Shown piece after piece: positions 17,513 through 25,897 of a DNA stretch of 64,000 bases. Positions within the stretch are counted from its first letter, which is position 1. Each line of letters begins with the position of its first letter. This DNA is from Sphingomonas azotifigens NBRC 15497 (lineage in GTDB: Bacteria; Pseudomonadota; Alphaproteobacteria; Sphingomonadales; Sphingomonadaceae). Position numbers and translations under genes: made by a program. The notes under the pieces were generated by a model. The model ran no database searches. It worked only from the letters and a program-made list of their open reading frames with translations, and was not told the DNA's origin. The stretch lies in the NCBI RefSeq assembly GCF_002091475.1, contig NZ_BCTR01000012.1:143131-207130 (forward strand), given 5' to 3'.

Positions 17513-18940
17513 ATGACCAGCCAAGTCCCCACCGCTCCGCGCCGTCGCCTGTTCGAAGGCTTCCGGCTGCGCGAGCTGCGACGCCGTCTGAACATCCCCC
17601 AGGCCGGCATGGCGCAGCGGCTGGGCATCTCCGTGTCCTATCTCTCGCAGATCGAGAACAACGACCGCCCGATCACCGACGCGGTGCTGCTGGCGCTCGC
17701 CCGCGAATTCCCGCTCGACGCCGCCGAGATCAACGGCGAGGGCGGCACCGCGGCGCTGCTCCGCGCGATCGATGCGGCGACCGACAGCAGCGTGCCGACC
17801 GACCGCATCGACGAGGTAGATGTCCGCCGCGGCATCGAGCAGCAGCCGCTGCTCGCCCGCCGCATGGTGGCGCTGCACGACGCCTATCGCCGCAGCCAGG
17901 AGCAACTTCGCGTGCTCGACGACCGGTTCGATACCGGTTCGGGCGACGCCGCGCCGCTCCCCTGGGAGGAGGTACGCGACTGGTTCCAGGCGGAGGGCAA
18001 TTATATCGATGCGATCGATCGTTCGGCCGAGGCGCTGGCCGATGCGCTCGCGCTGGACGACGACAATGTCGTCCGCGCGTTCGAGGATCGGCTGCGGCTG
18101 TGGCACGGCGTCCGCGTGATCGGCGCGTCCGGGGACGGCAGCGAACTCAGCCGTTTCGATGAGGGCGCGCGGACGCTGGCGCTCAACCATGCGCTGCCCC
18201 CGGAAAGCCGCGCCTTCCTGCTCGCCCACCGGCTGGTGCGGTACGAGTTCGCCAATGAGATGCGGCTGGTGATCGAGCGTTCGGGCCTCGCCTCCGCAGC
18301 GGCACGCGAACTGCTGAGCGTCGGCCTCGCCAACTATGCCGCCGGCGCCCTGCTGATGCCTTATGGCCGCTTCCGCGCCGCGGCCTATGCGGTGCGGCAC
18401 GATATCGACCGGCTGCGCCAGCGCTTCGGCGTGAGCTTCGAACAGGCATGCCACCGGCTGTCGACACTGCAGCGTCCCGGCGCGCAGGGGCTACCGGTGT
18501 TCTTCTGCCGGGTCGACATGGCGGGCAACATCACCAAGCGCCATTCCGCCACCCGGCTGCAGTTCGCCGCACTCGGCGGTGCCTGCCCGCTCTGGATCGT
18601 CCACGAGGCAGTCGCGATCCCCGATCGGATCCTCGTCCAGCTCGCCGAGATGCCCGACGGCACCCGCTATGTCTCGATGGCCAAAGGGCTGGTCAAGCCC
18701 TCGGGCAGCTTCGCCCGCCCGCCGCGCCGCTACGCCGTGGCGCTCGGGTGCGAGGAAGCGCATGCCGCCGACTTCGTCTATGCCGATGCGCTGCGCACCG
18801 GCGGCGCCGCGACACCGATCGGCGCGTCATGCCGCATCTGCCCGCGCCTCGATTGCGACCAGCGCGCTTTCCCGCCGGCGGGTTCGGCGATCGAGATTGA
18901 TCCCGATCACCGCCGCGCGGTGCCCTACGCCTTTCGCTAG
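17513..18940 (+). CDS. ScfR-family (RamB/PccR-like) short-chain fatty acyl-CoA regulator
   Basis: A 475-residue transcription factor. The N-terminal XRE-type helix-turn-helix is at about residues 13-70 ([20 protein letters not shown], then [14 protein letters not shown]), followed by an ImmA/IrrE-like middle region around the [18 protein letters not shown] segment and the C-terminal acyl-CoA sensing domain with [16 protein letters not shown]. This layout is that of ScfR regulators such as RamB, MccR and PccR, which respond to acyl-CoA intermediates. Its divergent position against the propionyl-CoA operon makes control of pccB-to-pccA the obvious hypothesis. The ATG has GGAGAGG seven bases upstream. 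The stop overlaps the convergent hydrolase stop. Confidence 0.9.
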   Translation: MTSQVPTAPRRRLFEGFRLRELRRRLNIPQAGMAQRLGISVSYLSQIENNDRPITDAVLLALAREFPLDAAEINGEGGTAALLRAIDAATDSSVPTDRIDEVDVRRGIEQQPLLARRMVALHDAYRRSQEQLRVLDDRFDTGSGDAAPLPWEEVRDWFQAEGNYIDAIDRSAEALADALALDDDNVVRAFEDRLRLWHGVRVIGASGDGSELSRFDEGARTLALNHALPPESRAFLLAHRLVRYEFANEMRLVIERSGLASAAARELLSVGLANYAAGALLMPYGRFRAAAYAVRHDIDRLRQRFGVSFEQACHRLSTLQRPGAQGLPVFFCRVDMAGNITKRHSATRLQFAALGGACPLWIVHEAVAIPDRILVQLAEMPDGTRYVSMAKGLVKPSGSFARPPRRYAVALGCEEAHAADFVYADALRTGGAATPIGASCRICPRLDCDQRAFPPAGSAIEIDPDHRRAVPYAFR

Positions 18941-19806
18941 CCCGCGACCTTCGCCAGCAGCCGGGCGATCCCTGCAACGGCTTCCGGCTCATCCAGCGTC
19001 GGCGCGTGGCCGACCCGCGCCACCGTCACCAGTTCGGCGCCGGGGACGCGCGCGACCATCTTTTCGGCGGTGTCGGCACGCAGAATGTCCGAACGTTCGC
19101 CGCGCACGACAAGCAGTGGCCGACCGGCGAGCGCGTCGATCGTCGGCCACATGTCCGGCCCCGCCTCGTTGCCGGGGACGCGGAACGGCTCGGCGATCTT
19201 CATGTCGTAATCGAGCACGATGCGGCCCTGGCTGTTCACCCGGTGGAGCCGCTTGGCCATCGCCAGCCAGTCCTCGATCGCATAGTCCGGATAGACGTCC
19301 GCATTCGCCTCGGCGACGCCGCGGGCAGCGTGCATCCAGGTGGGGTACCAGACCTGCTTGCCGACATAGGTTCGGATCCGCGCCAGCCCGGCCGGGTTCA
19401 GCTCCGGCCCGACATCGTTCAGCACCGCACCCGCCAGCTTGCCGCCATCGGTCGCCGCGAGCAGCATCGTGACGATGCCGCCCAGCGACGTGCCCACTGC
19501 GACGAACTTCTCGATCTTCAGCTCGACAAGCAGCGCCTCGACATCCTGGAGATAAGTGAGCGGCACATAGCTCATCGGATCCTTGGCATAGGCGCTTTCG
19601 CCGCGGCCGCGGAACTCGACGCAGAGCACCCGCCAGTCGCCCGAGAAGCGTATCGCCAGATCGGCGAAGTCGCGCGCATTGCGGGTCAGCCCCGGAAAGC
19701 AGATCAGCGGCGGCCGGTCGTCGCGCCCCGGATAGTCGCGATAATGCAGCCGTAGGCCGTCTTTCGACCACCAAACGCCATCGGAGTAGTTGCGCCGAGC
19801 ATCCAT
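18937..19806 (-). CDS. Alpha/beta-fold hydrolase
   Basis: A 289-residue alpha/beta hydrolase without signal peptide. Visible features are the oxyanion region CFPGLTRNARDF, the nucleophile elbow VGTSLGGIV, an acid in GERSDILR and the catalytic histidine in GHAPTLDEPEA. The substrate is not predictable; relatives hydrolyse esters or act on ring-cleavage products. The start chosen (MDARRNY) lies only 18 bases from the selO start on the other strand, so each promoter must overlap the neighbouring coding region unless a start lies further in. It converges with the ScfR gene, the stops overlapping. Confidence 0.85.
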   Translation of the reverse strand: MDARRNYSDGVWWSKDGLRLHYRDYPGRDDRPPLICFPGLTRNARDFADLAIRFSGDWRVLCVEFRGRGESAYAKDPMSYVPLTYLQDVEALLVELKIEKFVAVGTSLGGIVTMLLAATDGGKLAGAVLNDVGPELNPAGLARIRTYVGKQVWYPTWMHAARGVAEANADVYPDYAIEDWLAMAKRLHRVNSQGRIVLDYDMKIAEPFRVPGNEAGPDMWPTIDALAGRPLLVVRGERSDILRADTAEKMVARVPGAELVTVARVGHAPTLDEPEAVAGIARLLAKVAG

Positions 19807-19824
19807 CGCGCCCCATATCGCCGC

Positions 19825-21174
19825 ATGGCCTTCGCTCCGCAACAGGCGATCCTCGAACTCGGGGATGGCTTCTACGATCCGGTATCACCGGCGCCGTTCC
19901 CGCAGACGATCCTGCGCTTCCGTAACGACCGCGCCGCCGCGACCGTCGGGCTGGAGGGGCTGAGCGATGCCGAATGGATCGCCCATTTCGGCCGGTTCGA
20001 GCCGCTGGCCGGCAGCCTGGCCCGGCCGCTGGCGCTCCGCTATCATGGCCACCAGTTCCGCGTGTACAATCCCGAGATCGGCGACGGCCGCGGCTTCTTG
20101 TTCGCCCAGATGATCGACGCCGCCGGCCGGCTGATGGACCTGGGCACCAAGGGGTCGGGCCAGACTCCCTATAGCCGCTTCGGCGACGGCCGACTGACGC
20201 TGAAGGGCGGCGTGCGCGAGATCCTCGCGACCGAGATGCTCGAAGCGCTGGGGGTGGCCACCAGCCGCACCTTCTCGCTGATCGAGACCGGCGAATCGCT
20301 CCAGCGGGCGGACGAGCCCTCGCCCACCCGCGCATCGGTGCTGGTACGGCTCAATCACAGCCATGTCCGCATCGGCAGCTTCCAGCGGCTCGCCTATTTC
20401 CAGGACGAGGCAGGCTTGCGGGCGCTCACCGCCTATGCGCTCCGCCACTATTTCGGCGAGCCGGACGGACCGGATGCACCCGAGCGGCTGCTCGCCCATG
20501 TCGTCGGGCGTACCGCGCGGCTGGCCGGGCAGTTCATGGCCGCGGGCTTTGTGCACGGCGTGCTCAACAGCGACAATATCAACATCACCGGCGAGAGCTT
20601 CGATTACGGCCCCTGGCGCTTCACGCCGAGCTGGGCACCGCACTTCACCGCCGCCTATTTCGACCATGCCGGGCTCTACGCCTTCGGCCGCCAGCCCGAG
20701 GCGATCTATTGGGACGTGATGCAGCTTGCCATTTCGCTGCGGCTGATCGCCGAGGAGGGGCCGTTGATCGCCGCGCTGGAAGGCTTCGCGCCCGCCTATC
20801 AGCGCGAAGAAGCGCGCGCGCTGCTCTGGCGCCTTGGTGTGCAGCCCCGCGACGAAGCGAGCGACCGCGCGCTCGCGCAGGCGTTGGAGTCAGCGCTCCA
20901 CCAGTCCGGCGCGCCGTTCGACCTTTTCTATTTCGACGCGTTCGGTGGGCAGCTTCCCGAAACCTATGGGGAGGACTTCGCCGAGGTGCGCCGCCGCCTC
21001 GCCGACTATCGCCCGCGCAAGTCCCGGGACCACGCCTATTGGCGCGGGAGCCCCTGCTCGATGCTGATCGACGAGGTCGAATCCCTGTGGTCGGCGATCG
21101 CCGATCGCGACGACTGGGCGCCGCTCACCGCCAAGGTCGCCGCCATCCGGACGATGGGCGAGGCTCTGGCCTAG
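19825..21174 (+). CDS. selO: Protein adenylyltransferase SelO (YdiU/UPF0061)
   Basis: A 449-residue pseudokinase-fold protein that, in the characterised E. coli and human members, transfers AMP to protein Ser, Thr or Tyr residues in redox defence. The family marks are LALRYHGHQFRVYNPEIGDG, GTKGSGQTPYSRFGDGRLT, LKGGVREILATEM, and HGVLNSDNINITGESFDYGP containing the catalytic and metal-binding Asn and Asp. The C-terminal redox-type cysteine of the E. coli protein was not checked in detail, but a single Cys occurs in GSPCSMLID. At about 450 residues it is a little shorter than E. coli SelO. It is followed by astD, 62 bases downstream. Confidence 0.93.
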   Translation: MAFAPQQAILELGDGFYDPVSPAPFPQTILRFRNDRAAATVGLEGLSDAEWIAHFGRFEPLAGSLARPLALRYHGHQFRVYNPEIGDGRGFLFAQMIDAAGRLMDLGTKGSGQTPYSRFGDGRLTLKGGVREILATEMLEALGVATSRTFSLIETGESLQRADEPSPTRASVLVRLNHSHVRIGSFQRLAYFQDEAGLRALTAYALRHYFGEPDGPDAPERLLAHVVGRTARLAGQFMAAGFVHGVLNSDNINITGESFDYGPWRFTPSWAPHFTAAYFDHAGLYAFGRQPEAIYWDVMQLAISLRLIAEEGPLIAALEGFAPAYQREEARALLWRLGVQPRDEASDRALAQALESALHQSGAPFDLFYFDAFGGQLPETYGEDFAEVRRRLADYRPRKSRDHAYWRGSPCSMLIDEVESLWSAIADRDDWAPLTAKVAAIRTMGEALA

Positions 21175-21236
21175 CGCCGTAATTTCGGGCAAGAGCAGGC
21201 CAAACCGGGGCGTTACACCAAGAAAATAGAAGGCCG

Positions 21237-22652
21237 ATGCCGGAACACGAACTTCTTTCGACCGAGCCCGCAACGGGCGCCGTGCTCTGGCGCCATGCGA
21301 TCGGGGATGCCGATACCGAAGTAGCGATCGCCCGCGCGAGCTGGGCGGCCTGGGCGGCGCGACCGCTCGCGGTGCGCATCGAGGCCTTGCGGCGCTTCGC
21401 CAATGTCGTGCGGCAACGCGCCGATGCCTTCACCGACCTGCTCGCCCGCGAGACCGGCAAGCCGCTGTGGGAAGCGCGCACCGAAGTCGAGACGGTGATC
21501 GCCAAGGTCGATATCTCGGTCACCAGCTATTCGGAGCGCACCGGCCAGCGCCGGATCGAGGCGCCGATGAACACGCGGCTCGCCCTCCGGCACAAGCCGC
21601 ACGGCGTGCTCGCAGTGCTCGGGCCCTATAACTTCCCGGCGCATCTGCCGAACGGCCACATCGTCCCCGCGCTGCTCGCCGGCAACGCGGTGGTGTTCAA
21701 GCCTTCGGAGAAAACCCCCGCCAGCGGCGCCTTCCTCGTCGAGTGCTTCCATGCCGCGGGCATTCCCGAGGGCTGTATTCGCCTGCTCGTCGGCGGGCCG
21801 GAGCAGGGCAAGGCGCTGGCCAGCCATCCGGATATCGACGGGCTACTGTTCACCGGTTCGGCGACCACCGGCATCGCACTCAACCGCCAGTTCGCCGCGC
21901 GGCCTGAAAAAATCCTCGCGCTGGAGATGGGCGGCAACAACCCGATCGTGGTGTGGAACACGCCGGATCTCTATTCGGCCGCGGTGCTGGTGGTGCAATC
22001 CGCCTTCACCACGGCCGGCCAGCGCTGCACGGCCGCGCGCCGCTTGATCGTCGACGAGAAGCTGTTCGAGCCGCTGATGGCCGAGCTCGACAAGCTGATC
22101 GGCCGCCTGATCATCGGCGAACCGCATGCCGATCCGCAGCCCTTCATGGGCCCGGTGATCGACAACAACACCGCCGACATGCTCACCGAGAGCTTTCTGA
22201 CGCTCTCCACCATGGGCGGGCGCCCGCTGCGCCACATGGAGCGGCCGATCGAGAACCGTCCTTTCCTCACCCCCGGCGTGGTCGACATGACCGGCGCCCG
22301 CGAGAAGGTGGATGTCGAGCTGTTCGGCCCGATCCTCCAGGTATTCCGCAAGACCAGCTTCGAGGACGCGATCGCCGAGGCCAACGATACCCGCTACGGC
22401 CTCTCTGCCAGCCTGGTCAGCCAGGAGCCGCGGCTCTACGACCAGTTCTGGGCGAACATCCGCGCCGGCATCGTCAACTGGAACAAGCCGACCAATGGTG
22501 CCTCCTCGGCCGCGCCGTTCGGCGGAGTCGGCTGGTCAGGCAATCACCGGCCGAGCGCCTATTATGCCGCCGACTATTGCGCATACCCCGTGGTGTCGTC
22601 CGAGTCCGAGCAGGCGCGGGCGGCGATGGGCGTGGGCCTGCGCGACGCCTGA
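21237..22652 (+). CDS. astD: N-succinylglutamate 5-semialdehyde dehydrogenase
   Basis: A 471-residue NAD-dependent aldehyde dehydrogenase of the arginine succinyltransferase pathway, oxidising succinylglutamate semialdehyde to succinylglutamate. AstD-type features are GVLAVLGPYNFPAHLPNGHI, FKPSEKTP, the general base region LALEMGGNNPIVVW and the catalytic cysteine in TTAGQRCTAARR; GIVNWNKPTNGASS near the end is characteristic. None of the other ast genes is in the window, so the pathway role is inferred from family resemblance. The gene may be in one transcript with selO and the PilZ gene, but the gaps leave that open. Confidence 0.92.
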   Translation: MPEHELLSTEPATGAVLWRHAIGDADTEVAIARASWAAWAARPLAVRIEALRRFANVVRQRADAFTDLLARETGKPLWEARTEVETVIAKVDISVTSYSERTGQRRIEAPMNTRLALRHKPHGVLAVLGPYNFPAHLPNGHIVPALLAGNAVVFKPSEKTPASGAFLVECFHAAGIPEGCIRLLVGGPEQGKALASHPDIDGLLFTGSATTGIALNRQFAARPEKILALEMGGNNPIVVWNTPDLYSAAVLVVQSAFTTAGQRCTAARRLIVDEKLFEPLMAELDKLIGRLIIGEPHADPQPFMGPVIDNNTADMLTESFLTLSTMGGRPLRHMERPIENRPFLTPGVVDMTGAREKVDVELFGPILQVFRKTSFEDAIAEANDTRYGLSASLVSQEPRLYDQFWANIRAGIVNWNKPTNGASSAAPFGGVGWSGNHRPSAYYAADYCAYPVVSSESEQARAAMGVGLRDA

Positions 22653-22743
22653 CCGCCCGCGTTAGGCTTTTCGCAACCCTGCCGCTTAACGGCGGTTTCA
22701 GGCCCCCGCCCGCATGGTCCCCCCCTTCGGACGGGGTAACAGC

Positions 22744-23685
22744 ATGGATTCGGGGCATACGTCCGCGACGATCTTCAGCCTGACGCACGATCTGCCGACA
22801 CCCCGCGCTGCGGGCATCGCGTCGGCGGAAACGCTGGATCCTGCCCTGCTTGCCTGTGCCGGCGATTCCCTGGGCTGCCGCGTGCACTGGATCGGTCGTG
22901 CGGGCGCGCGACTGCGGGTCGCGCACGAACTTGCCGAGCAGATGCCGGTCCAGCTGCATCTCGGCAGCGGCGAACCGCTGATCGGGCGTACGCTATGGTC
23001 GGACGGGACCGAAGCCGGCCTCGCCTTCGATGCGCCGGTCGACGTGCTCGGGATGGTTGCGCAGCACCTCGCCCGGACCACCGCCGAGCGTCGCCGCCTG
23101 CCGCGCATCGAGCTGCGCCAGACCGTCGGTGTGCATTGCGGCGGCGTGGTCGAGCAGTTCCGCACGCGCGACATCTCGCAAGGCGGCGTCGGCGTCGAGG
23201 CGCGCTGGCTCACCGCCGACACCGCGGTGCGCCTCACCTTCGACGGGTTGCGCGCGCTCGACGGCACGGTCCGCTGGGTCTCGCGCGAGACCGCCGGCAT
23301 CGTCTTCGCCGAGGAGCTGGGGTGGCAGACCCTGTTCCCCTGGTTGCGCAGCCTGCAGCAGGCACCGCTGCCGAGCGCGGCCGGGATCGATGCCGAGGGA
23401 CTGCTGCTCGACAAGCTGGCGCTCCGCCTCGACCTGCCAGGGCGTGTCCGCGAAGGGGTGCGCTGGTGGAATTGCCGCATCCATGCGCTTACCGCGACGC
23501 AGGTGGAATTCGAGGCGCGGCAGGGGTTCGCGCCGGGTGCGGGGCTGTGGATCGCCTTGCCCGAAATCGGCGGAGGGCCGGTGCGGGTGCTCCAGGCGCG
23601 GCACGGCCGTACGCTCGCTGAGTTCCGCATGCCGCTGCGCGACGCCGAGCTTCGCACGCTCACCGCGAACAGGCGCACCGGCTGA
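22744..23685 (+). CDS. PilZ-domain protein, probable c-di-GMP effector
   Basis: A 313-residue soluble protein. At about residues 118-195 it has a PilZ-like domain with RRRLPRIELR supplying the arginine motif and RDISQGGVGVEA giving the D-x-S-x-x-G motif that binds c-di-GMP. The N-terminal 90 residues (RVHWIGRAGARLRV) and the C-terminal region after about 200 look like degenerate repeats of the same barrel, so the protein may be a multi-PilZ array with one intact site. An alternative ATG at 22714 adds ten residues; the later one was chosen because of the ACGGGG sequence upstream. The process controlled is unknown. Confidence 0.75.
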   Translation: MDSGHTSATIFSLTHDLPTPRAAGIASAETLDPALLACAGDSLGCRVHWIGRAGARLRVAHELAEQMPVQLHLGSGEPLIGRTLWSDGTEAGLAFDAPVDVLGMVAQHLARTTAERRRLPRIELRQTVGVHCGGVVEQFRTRDISQGGVGVEARWLTADTAVRLTFDGLRALDGTVRWVSRETAGIVFAEELGWQTLFPWLRSLQQAPLPSAAGIDAEGLLLDKLALRLDLPGRVREGVRWWNCRIHALTATQVEFEARQGFAPGAGLWIALPEIGGGPVRVLQARHGRTLAEFRMPLRDAELRTLTANRRTG

Positions 23686-23727
23686 AGCCGCTTGCATCGC
23701 CGCGCCCGCGCCGCCAAGCGGTTGGCC

Positions 23728-24909
23728 ATGGCGCTGCTCCCCATTGCCGAAGCGCAGGCGCTATTGCTCGCGCTTGCCGGCCGGACCCCGATCGAGACCG
23801 TGTCGTTGGCGGAGGCCGTCGGCCGATGGGCCGCCGAACCCGTCGTCGCGCGGCGTACCCAGCCCGAGAACGATCTCTCGGCGATGGACGGCTATGCGAT
23901 CCGCTTCGACGATCTGCCTGGGCCATGGCGGGTGATCGGCGAAAGCGCGGCGGGTGCCGGCTTTGCCGGCACGGTTTCCGCCGGTGAGGCGGTGCGGATC
24001 TTTACCGGCGCGCCAATGCCTGCGGGCGCCGACACGGTGCTGGTGCAGGAAGAGGCGGCCCGCGAGGGCGATCGGCTGGATCTTGCCGGCGAAGGTCCCT
24101 CCCATCGCGGCCGGAACACCCGCCGACGCGGGCTCGATTTCAGCGAAGGCGAAAGCCTGATTTCCGCCGGGGAGCGGCTGACCCCGGCGCGGATCGCGCT
24201 GGCCGCGATCGCCGGACATGCCCGCCTGGCAGTCCATCGCAAAGTGCGTGTCGCCATCGCGGCGACCGGCGACGAGCTGGTTGCGCCAGGCACATCGACC
24301 GGCCCCGCCCAGATCCCCGAATCGAACCGCACGATGCTCGCGGCCCAACTCGCCGACCTGCCGATCGAGATTCTCGACCTCGGCATCCTGCCCGACGATA
24401 TGGACGCGCTCACCCACGCCTTCGCCACGGTCGATGCTGATCTGCTGATAACCAGCGGCGGCGCCTCGGTCGGCGATCACGACCTGGTCCGCCCAGCGCT
24501 GGAAGCCGCAGGCGCGACGATCGACTTTTGGCGGATCGCGCTACGGCCGGGCAAGCCGATGATGGCCGGCAGGCGCGGCGAGATGGTCGTGTTGGGGCTG
24601 CCGGGCAACCCGGTGTCGGTGTTCGTCACCGCGCTGTTGTTCGCGAAGCCGTTGATCGCGAAGCGTTCCGGTGCTGCCGAACCGCTGCCGCCAACCCGCA
24701 CTGCCATGCTTGGCGAGCCACTAGCCGCCAATGGCCCGCGCACCGACTATCTTCGCGGCGCGGTGATCGACGGCAAGGTCTATGCCGCGGCGATCCAGGA
24801 CAGCTCGGTGCTCCGCACCCTGGCGCGGAGCACCTGCCTGATCCTGCGACCGCCGCACGCGCCAGCGGCGAAAATATCCGAAATGGTGGAAATTCTAGAC
24901 ATCGCTTGA
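23728..24909 (+). CDS. moeA: Molybdopterin molybdenumtransferase MoeA
   Basis: A 393-residue enzyme that inserts molybdenum into adenylylated molybdopterin. The MoeA marks are ENDLSAMDGYAIRF, RIFTGAPMPAGADTVLVQE, ATGDELVAPG, ITSGGASVGDHD and FWRIALRPGKPMMAGR, followed by VVLGLPGNPVSVFVT. The ATG of MALLPIAEAQ matches the usual start; longer in-frame readings have no known N-terminal resemblance. The gene ends within the -35 element of the lexA promoter, 57 bases before the lexA start. Confidence 0.95.
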   Translation: MALLPIAEAQALLLALAGRTPIETVSLAEAVGRWAAEPVVARRTQPENDLSAMDGYAIRFDDLPGPWRVIGESAAGAGFAGTVSAGEAVRIFTGAPMPAGADTVLVQEEAAREGDRLDLAGEGPSHRGRNTRRRGLDFSEGESLISAGERLTPARIALAAIAGHARLAVHRKVRVAIAATGDELVAPGTSTGPAQIPESNRTMLAAQLADLPIEILDLGILPDDMDALTHAFATVDADLLITSGGASVGDHDLVRPALEAAGATIDFWRIALRPGKPMMAGRRGEMVVLGLPGNPVSVFVTALLFAKPLIAKRSGAAEPLPPTRTAMLGEPLAANGPRTDYLRGAVIDGKVYAAAIQDSSVLRTLARSTCLILRPPHAPAAKISEMVEILDIA

Positions 24910-24933
24910 CAGTCCGCCGGAACATTGCATAAA
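24906..24933 (+). promoter_or_regulatory. Candidate lexA promoter
   Basis: A perfect TTGACA (24906-24911) overlaps the moeA stop codon and is followed, after 16 bases, by CATAAA (24928-24933), a reasonable -10 element. The SOS box begins two bases downstream of the -10, so a bound LexA would block initiation. This layout supports autoregulation. Confidence 0.6.
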
Positions 24934-24934
24934 C

Positions 24935-24949
24935 GTTCCCAGTCTGTTC
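24935..24949. promoter_or_regulatory. LexA-binding SOS box, GTTC-N7-GTTC
   Basis: GTTC at 24935-24938, seven bases (CCAGTCT), then GTTC at 24946-24949, an exact match to the direct-repeat SOS box of Alphaproteobacteria. It lies 17 bases upstream of the lexA ATG and just after the candidate -10 hexamer. It supports negative autoregulation of lexA and the alphaproteobacterial assignment of the window. Confidence 0.9.
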
Positions 24950-24966
24950 TGGACCCGGAGGATTGG

Positions 24967-25641
24967 ATGCTCACGCGCAAGCAGCACGAGCTGATCTGCT
25001 TCATTTCCGACCGTCTTGCCGAAACCGGGGTATCGCCCTCGTTCGAAGAGATGAAGGAAGCGCTCGACCTGAAGTCGAAGTCGGGCGTGCACCGCCTGAT
25101 CAGCGCGCTGGAGGAACGCGAGTTCATCCGCCGTCTGCCCAATCGCGCCCGCGCGCTTGAGGTGCTGCGGATGCCGGAACGCGGCGAACGCAAGCCTGCT
25201 GCCAAGGCTCCGAAGTTGGCCGCGACGGCAGCAACCGCAGTGTTGCCCGCCCCGGCCAATGACGTGGTAGAGATCCCGCTGCACGGCCGCATCGCTGCCG
25301 GTACTCCGATCGAGGCGCTGGAAGGCTCGACCATGCTGCCGGTGCCCGCGGCGCTGCTGGGCGCGGGCGAGCATTATGCGCTCGAAGTTGCCGGCGACTC
25401 GATGGTAGAGGCCGGTATTCTCGACGGCGACTATGCGCTGATCCGGCGGACCGAAACGGCGCGGGACGGCGAGATCGTGGTCGCGCTGATCGACGATGCC
25501 GAAGCGACGCTGAAGTATTTCCGCAAGGAAGGCGCGATGGTGCGTCTCGACCCTGCGAACCGCGACTATACGCCGCAACGCTATCGTCCGGACCAGGTGC
25601 GGGTACAAGGGCGGCTTGCCGGATTGCTGCGGCGCTATTGA
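24967..25641 (+). CDS. lexA: SOS response repressor LexA
   Basis: A 224-residue repressor-protease. The winged helix domain covers about residues 1-65 ([19 protein letters not shown], then [15 protein letters not shown]), joined by an Ala/Pro-rich linker to the S24 protease domain. The self-cleavage site is A111-G112 in [10 protein letters not shown], and the catalytic dyad is S145 in [14 protein letters not shown] and K183 in TLKYF. The ATG is preceded by GGAGGATT. Operator and promoter are visible upstream. It regulates DNA repair genes and is inactivated when RecA filaments stimulate its self-cleavage. Confidence 0.97.
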   Translation: MLTRKQHELICFISDRLAETGVSPSFEEMKEALDLKSKSGVHRLISALEEREFIRRLPNRARALEVLRMPERGERKPAAKAPKLAATAATAVLPAPANDVVEIPLHGRIAAGTPIEALEGSTMLPVPAALLGAGEHYALEVAGDSMVEAGILDGDYALIRRTETARDGEIVVALIDDAEATLKYFRKEGAMVRLDPANRDYTPQRYRPDQVRVQGRLAGLLRRY

Positions 25642-25897
25642 CGGCATTCGCTATGGAGAGGTTTCGGGGCAATAACTCCTTCCCCCCCTCTCTTCGTATG
25701 CGCATTGGAAAGTCACAGGTTTGCGGAGTTGGGTACGTATCGTACTGCGTGGTCTGCTAAAACTGCTCTGATATGATGCCACCCATACCTAGTCTGCTTA
25801 CGACCTAGTAGGTTGATTGGGCCGTTTCTTTTGGATATTCTTCCTCCCATGACATCAGTGCTCGGCTATCGGGTGCGGATGGGGTGGGAGACGTGCA
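25642..25897. other. Gap downstream of lexA with short repeats
   Basis: This 256-base gap has no convincing gene. It is AT-richer than its surroundings. It holds an inverted repeat TACG-TAT-CGTA (25734-25744) and a direct repeat ACCTAGT at 25787-25793 and 25803-25809. The last 30 bases carry GGGGTGGGAG, the likely ribosome-binding site of the next gene. The gap probably contains the promoter of the secreted-protein gene. Confidence 0.4.
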
